Assembly (NCBI GenBank): GCA_949318235.1
Contig: OX439129.1
Location: forward strand, 33,179,254-33,243,253
Length of the DNA: 64,000 bases
Origin: Ecdyonurus torrentis
Taxonomy: Eukaryota; Arthropoda; Insecta; Ephemeroptera; Heptageniidae
Direction of reading: 5' to 3'
Position numbers and translations under genes: made by a program. A model generated the notes under the pieces. The model was not told the DNA's origin and searched no databases. It saw nothing but the letters and a program-made list of their open reading frames with translations. Positions 63,972-64,000 of this stretch are shown here, one piece after another; positions within the stretch are counted from its first letter, which is position 1, and each line of letters starts with the position of its first letter.

Positions 63972-64000
63972 AGAGCGTGGTGATTTACATACTTCATTTT
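63706..64000. other. Right edge of the window
   Basis: AT-rich DNA. The first 90 bp resemble bases 775-860; a (CT)n microsatellite occupies 63940-63968. No gene is visible. Confidence 0.6.

Overview
This is eukaryotic nuclear DNA. It is very AT-rich, full of long (GA)n, (TA)n and poly(A) tracts, and its genes are split by GT-AG introns. The best taxonomic clue is a BTB domain with the QFCLRWNN motif typical of arthropod BTB/zinc-finger regulators, so the source is most likely an arthropod. Nothing seen fixes the order.

Layout. Bases 1-32.4 kb are gene-poor: microsatellites, homopolymer runs, a few MITEs, the probable last two exons of an unidentified plus-strand gene (5486-6601) and a weak minus-strand terminal exon (17671-17740). 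The gene-dense part is 32.4-54.8 kb. A minus-strand TBC1D16 orthologue (13 coding exons, 682 aa Rab-GAP) lies head-to-head with a plus-strand SAE1/Aos1 gene (6 coding exons, 331 aa SUMO E1 subunit), with 346 bp between their start codons. SAE1 is tail-to-tail with a minus-strand BTB-C2H2 zinc-finger gene. That gene has four shared coding exons and three mutually compatible terminal exons, each with a pair of zinc fingers. All exon joins were checked for phase and the totals are whole codons.

Mobile DNA. Introns of all three genes are packed with foldback and MITE-type elements. Some have intact target-site duplications (TSDs): an 816 bp hAT-like element with an exact 8 bp TSD in TBC1D16, and a 752 bp element nested inside a mariner/pogo-like element in SAE1. 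From 55.5 to 64 kb the DNA is almost entirely mobile or duplicated: a 675 bp segment present twice in direct orientation (55675 and 63031) with only two homopolymer length differences, a 177 bp hAT MITE with an exact 8 bp TSD, a CpG-rich island, and a 5.05 kb element with long terminal inverted repeats that contains a 1.36 kb near-perfect palindrome.

Functional links. TBC1D16 and SAE1 may share a bidirectional promoter. The BTB gene makes DNA-binding isoforms by choice of last exon. I saw no operon-like biochemical link between the three genes. No rRNA, tRNA or CRISPR was found by eye.
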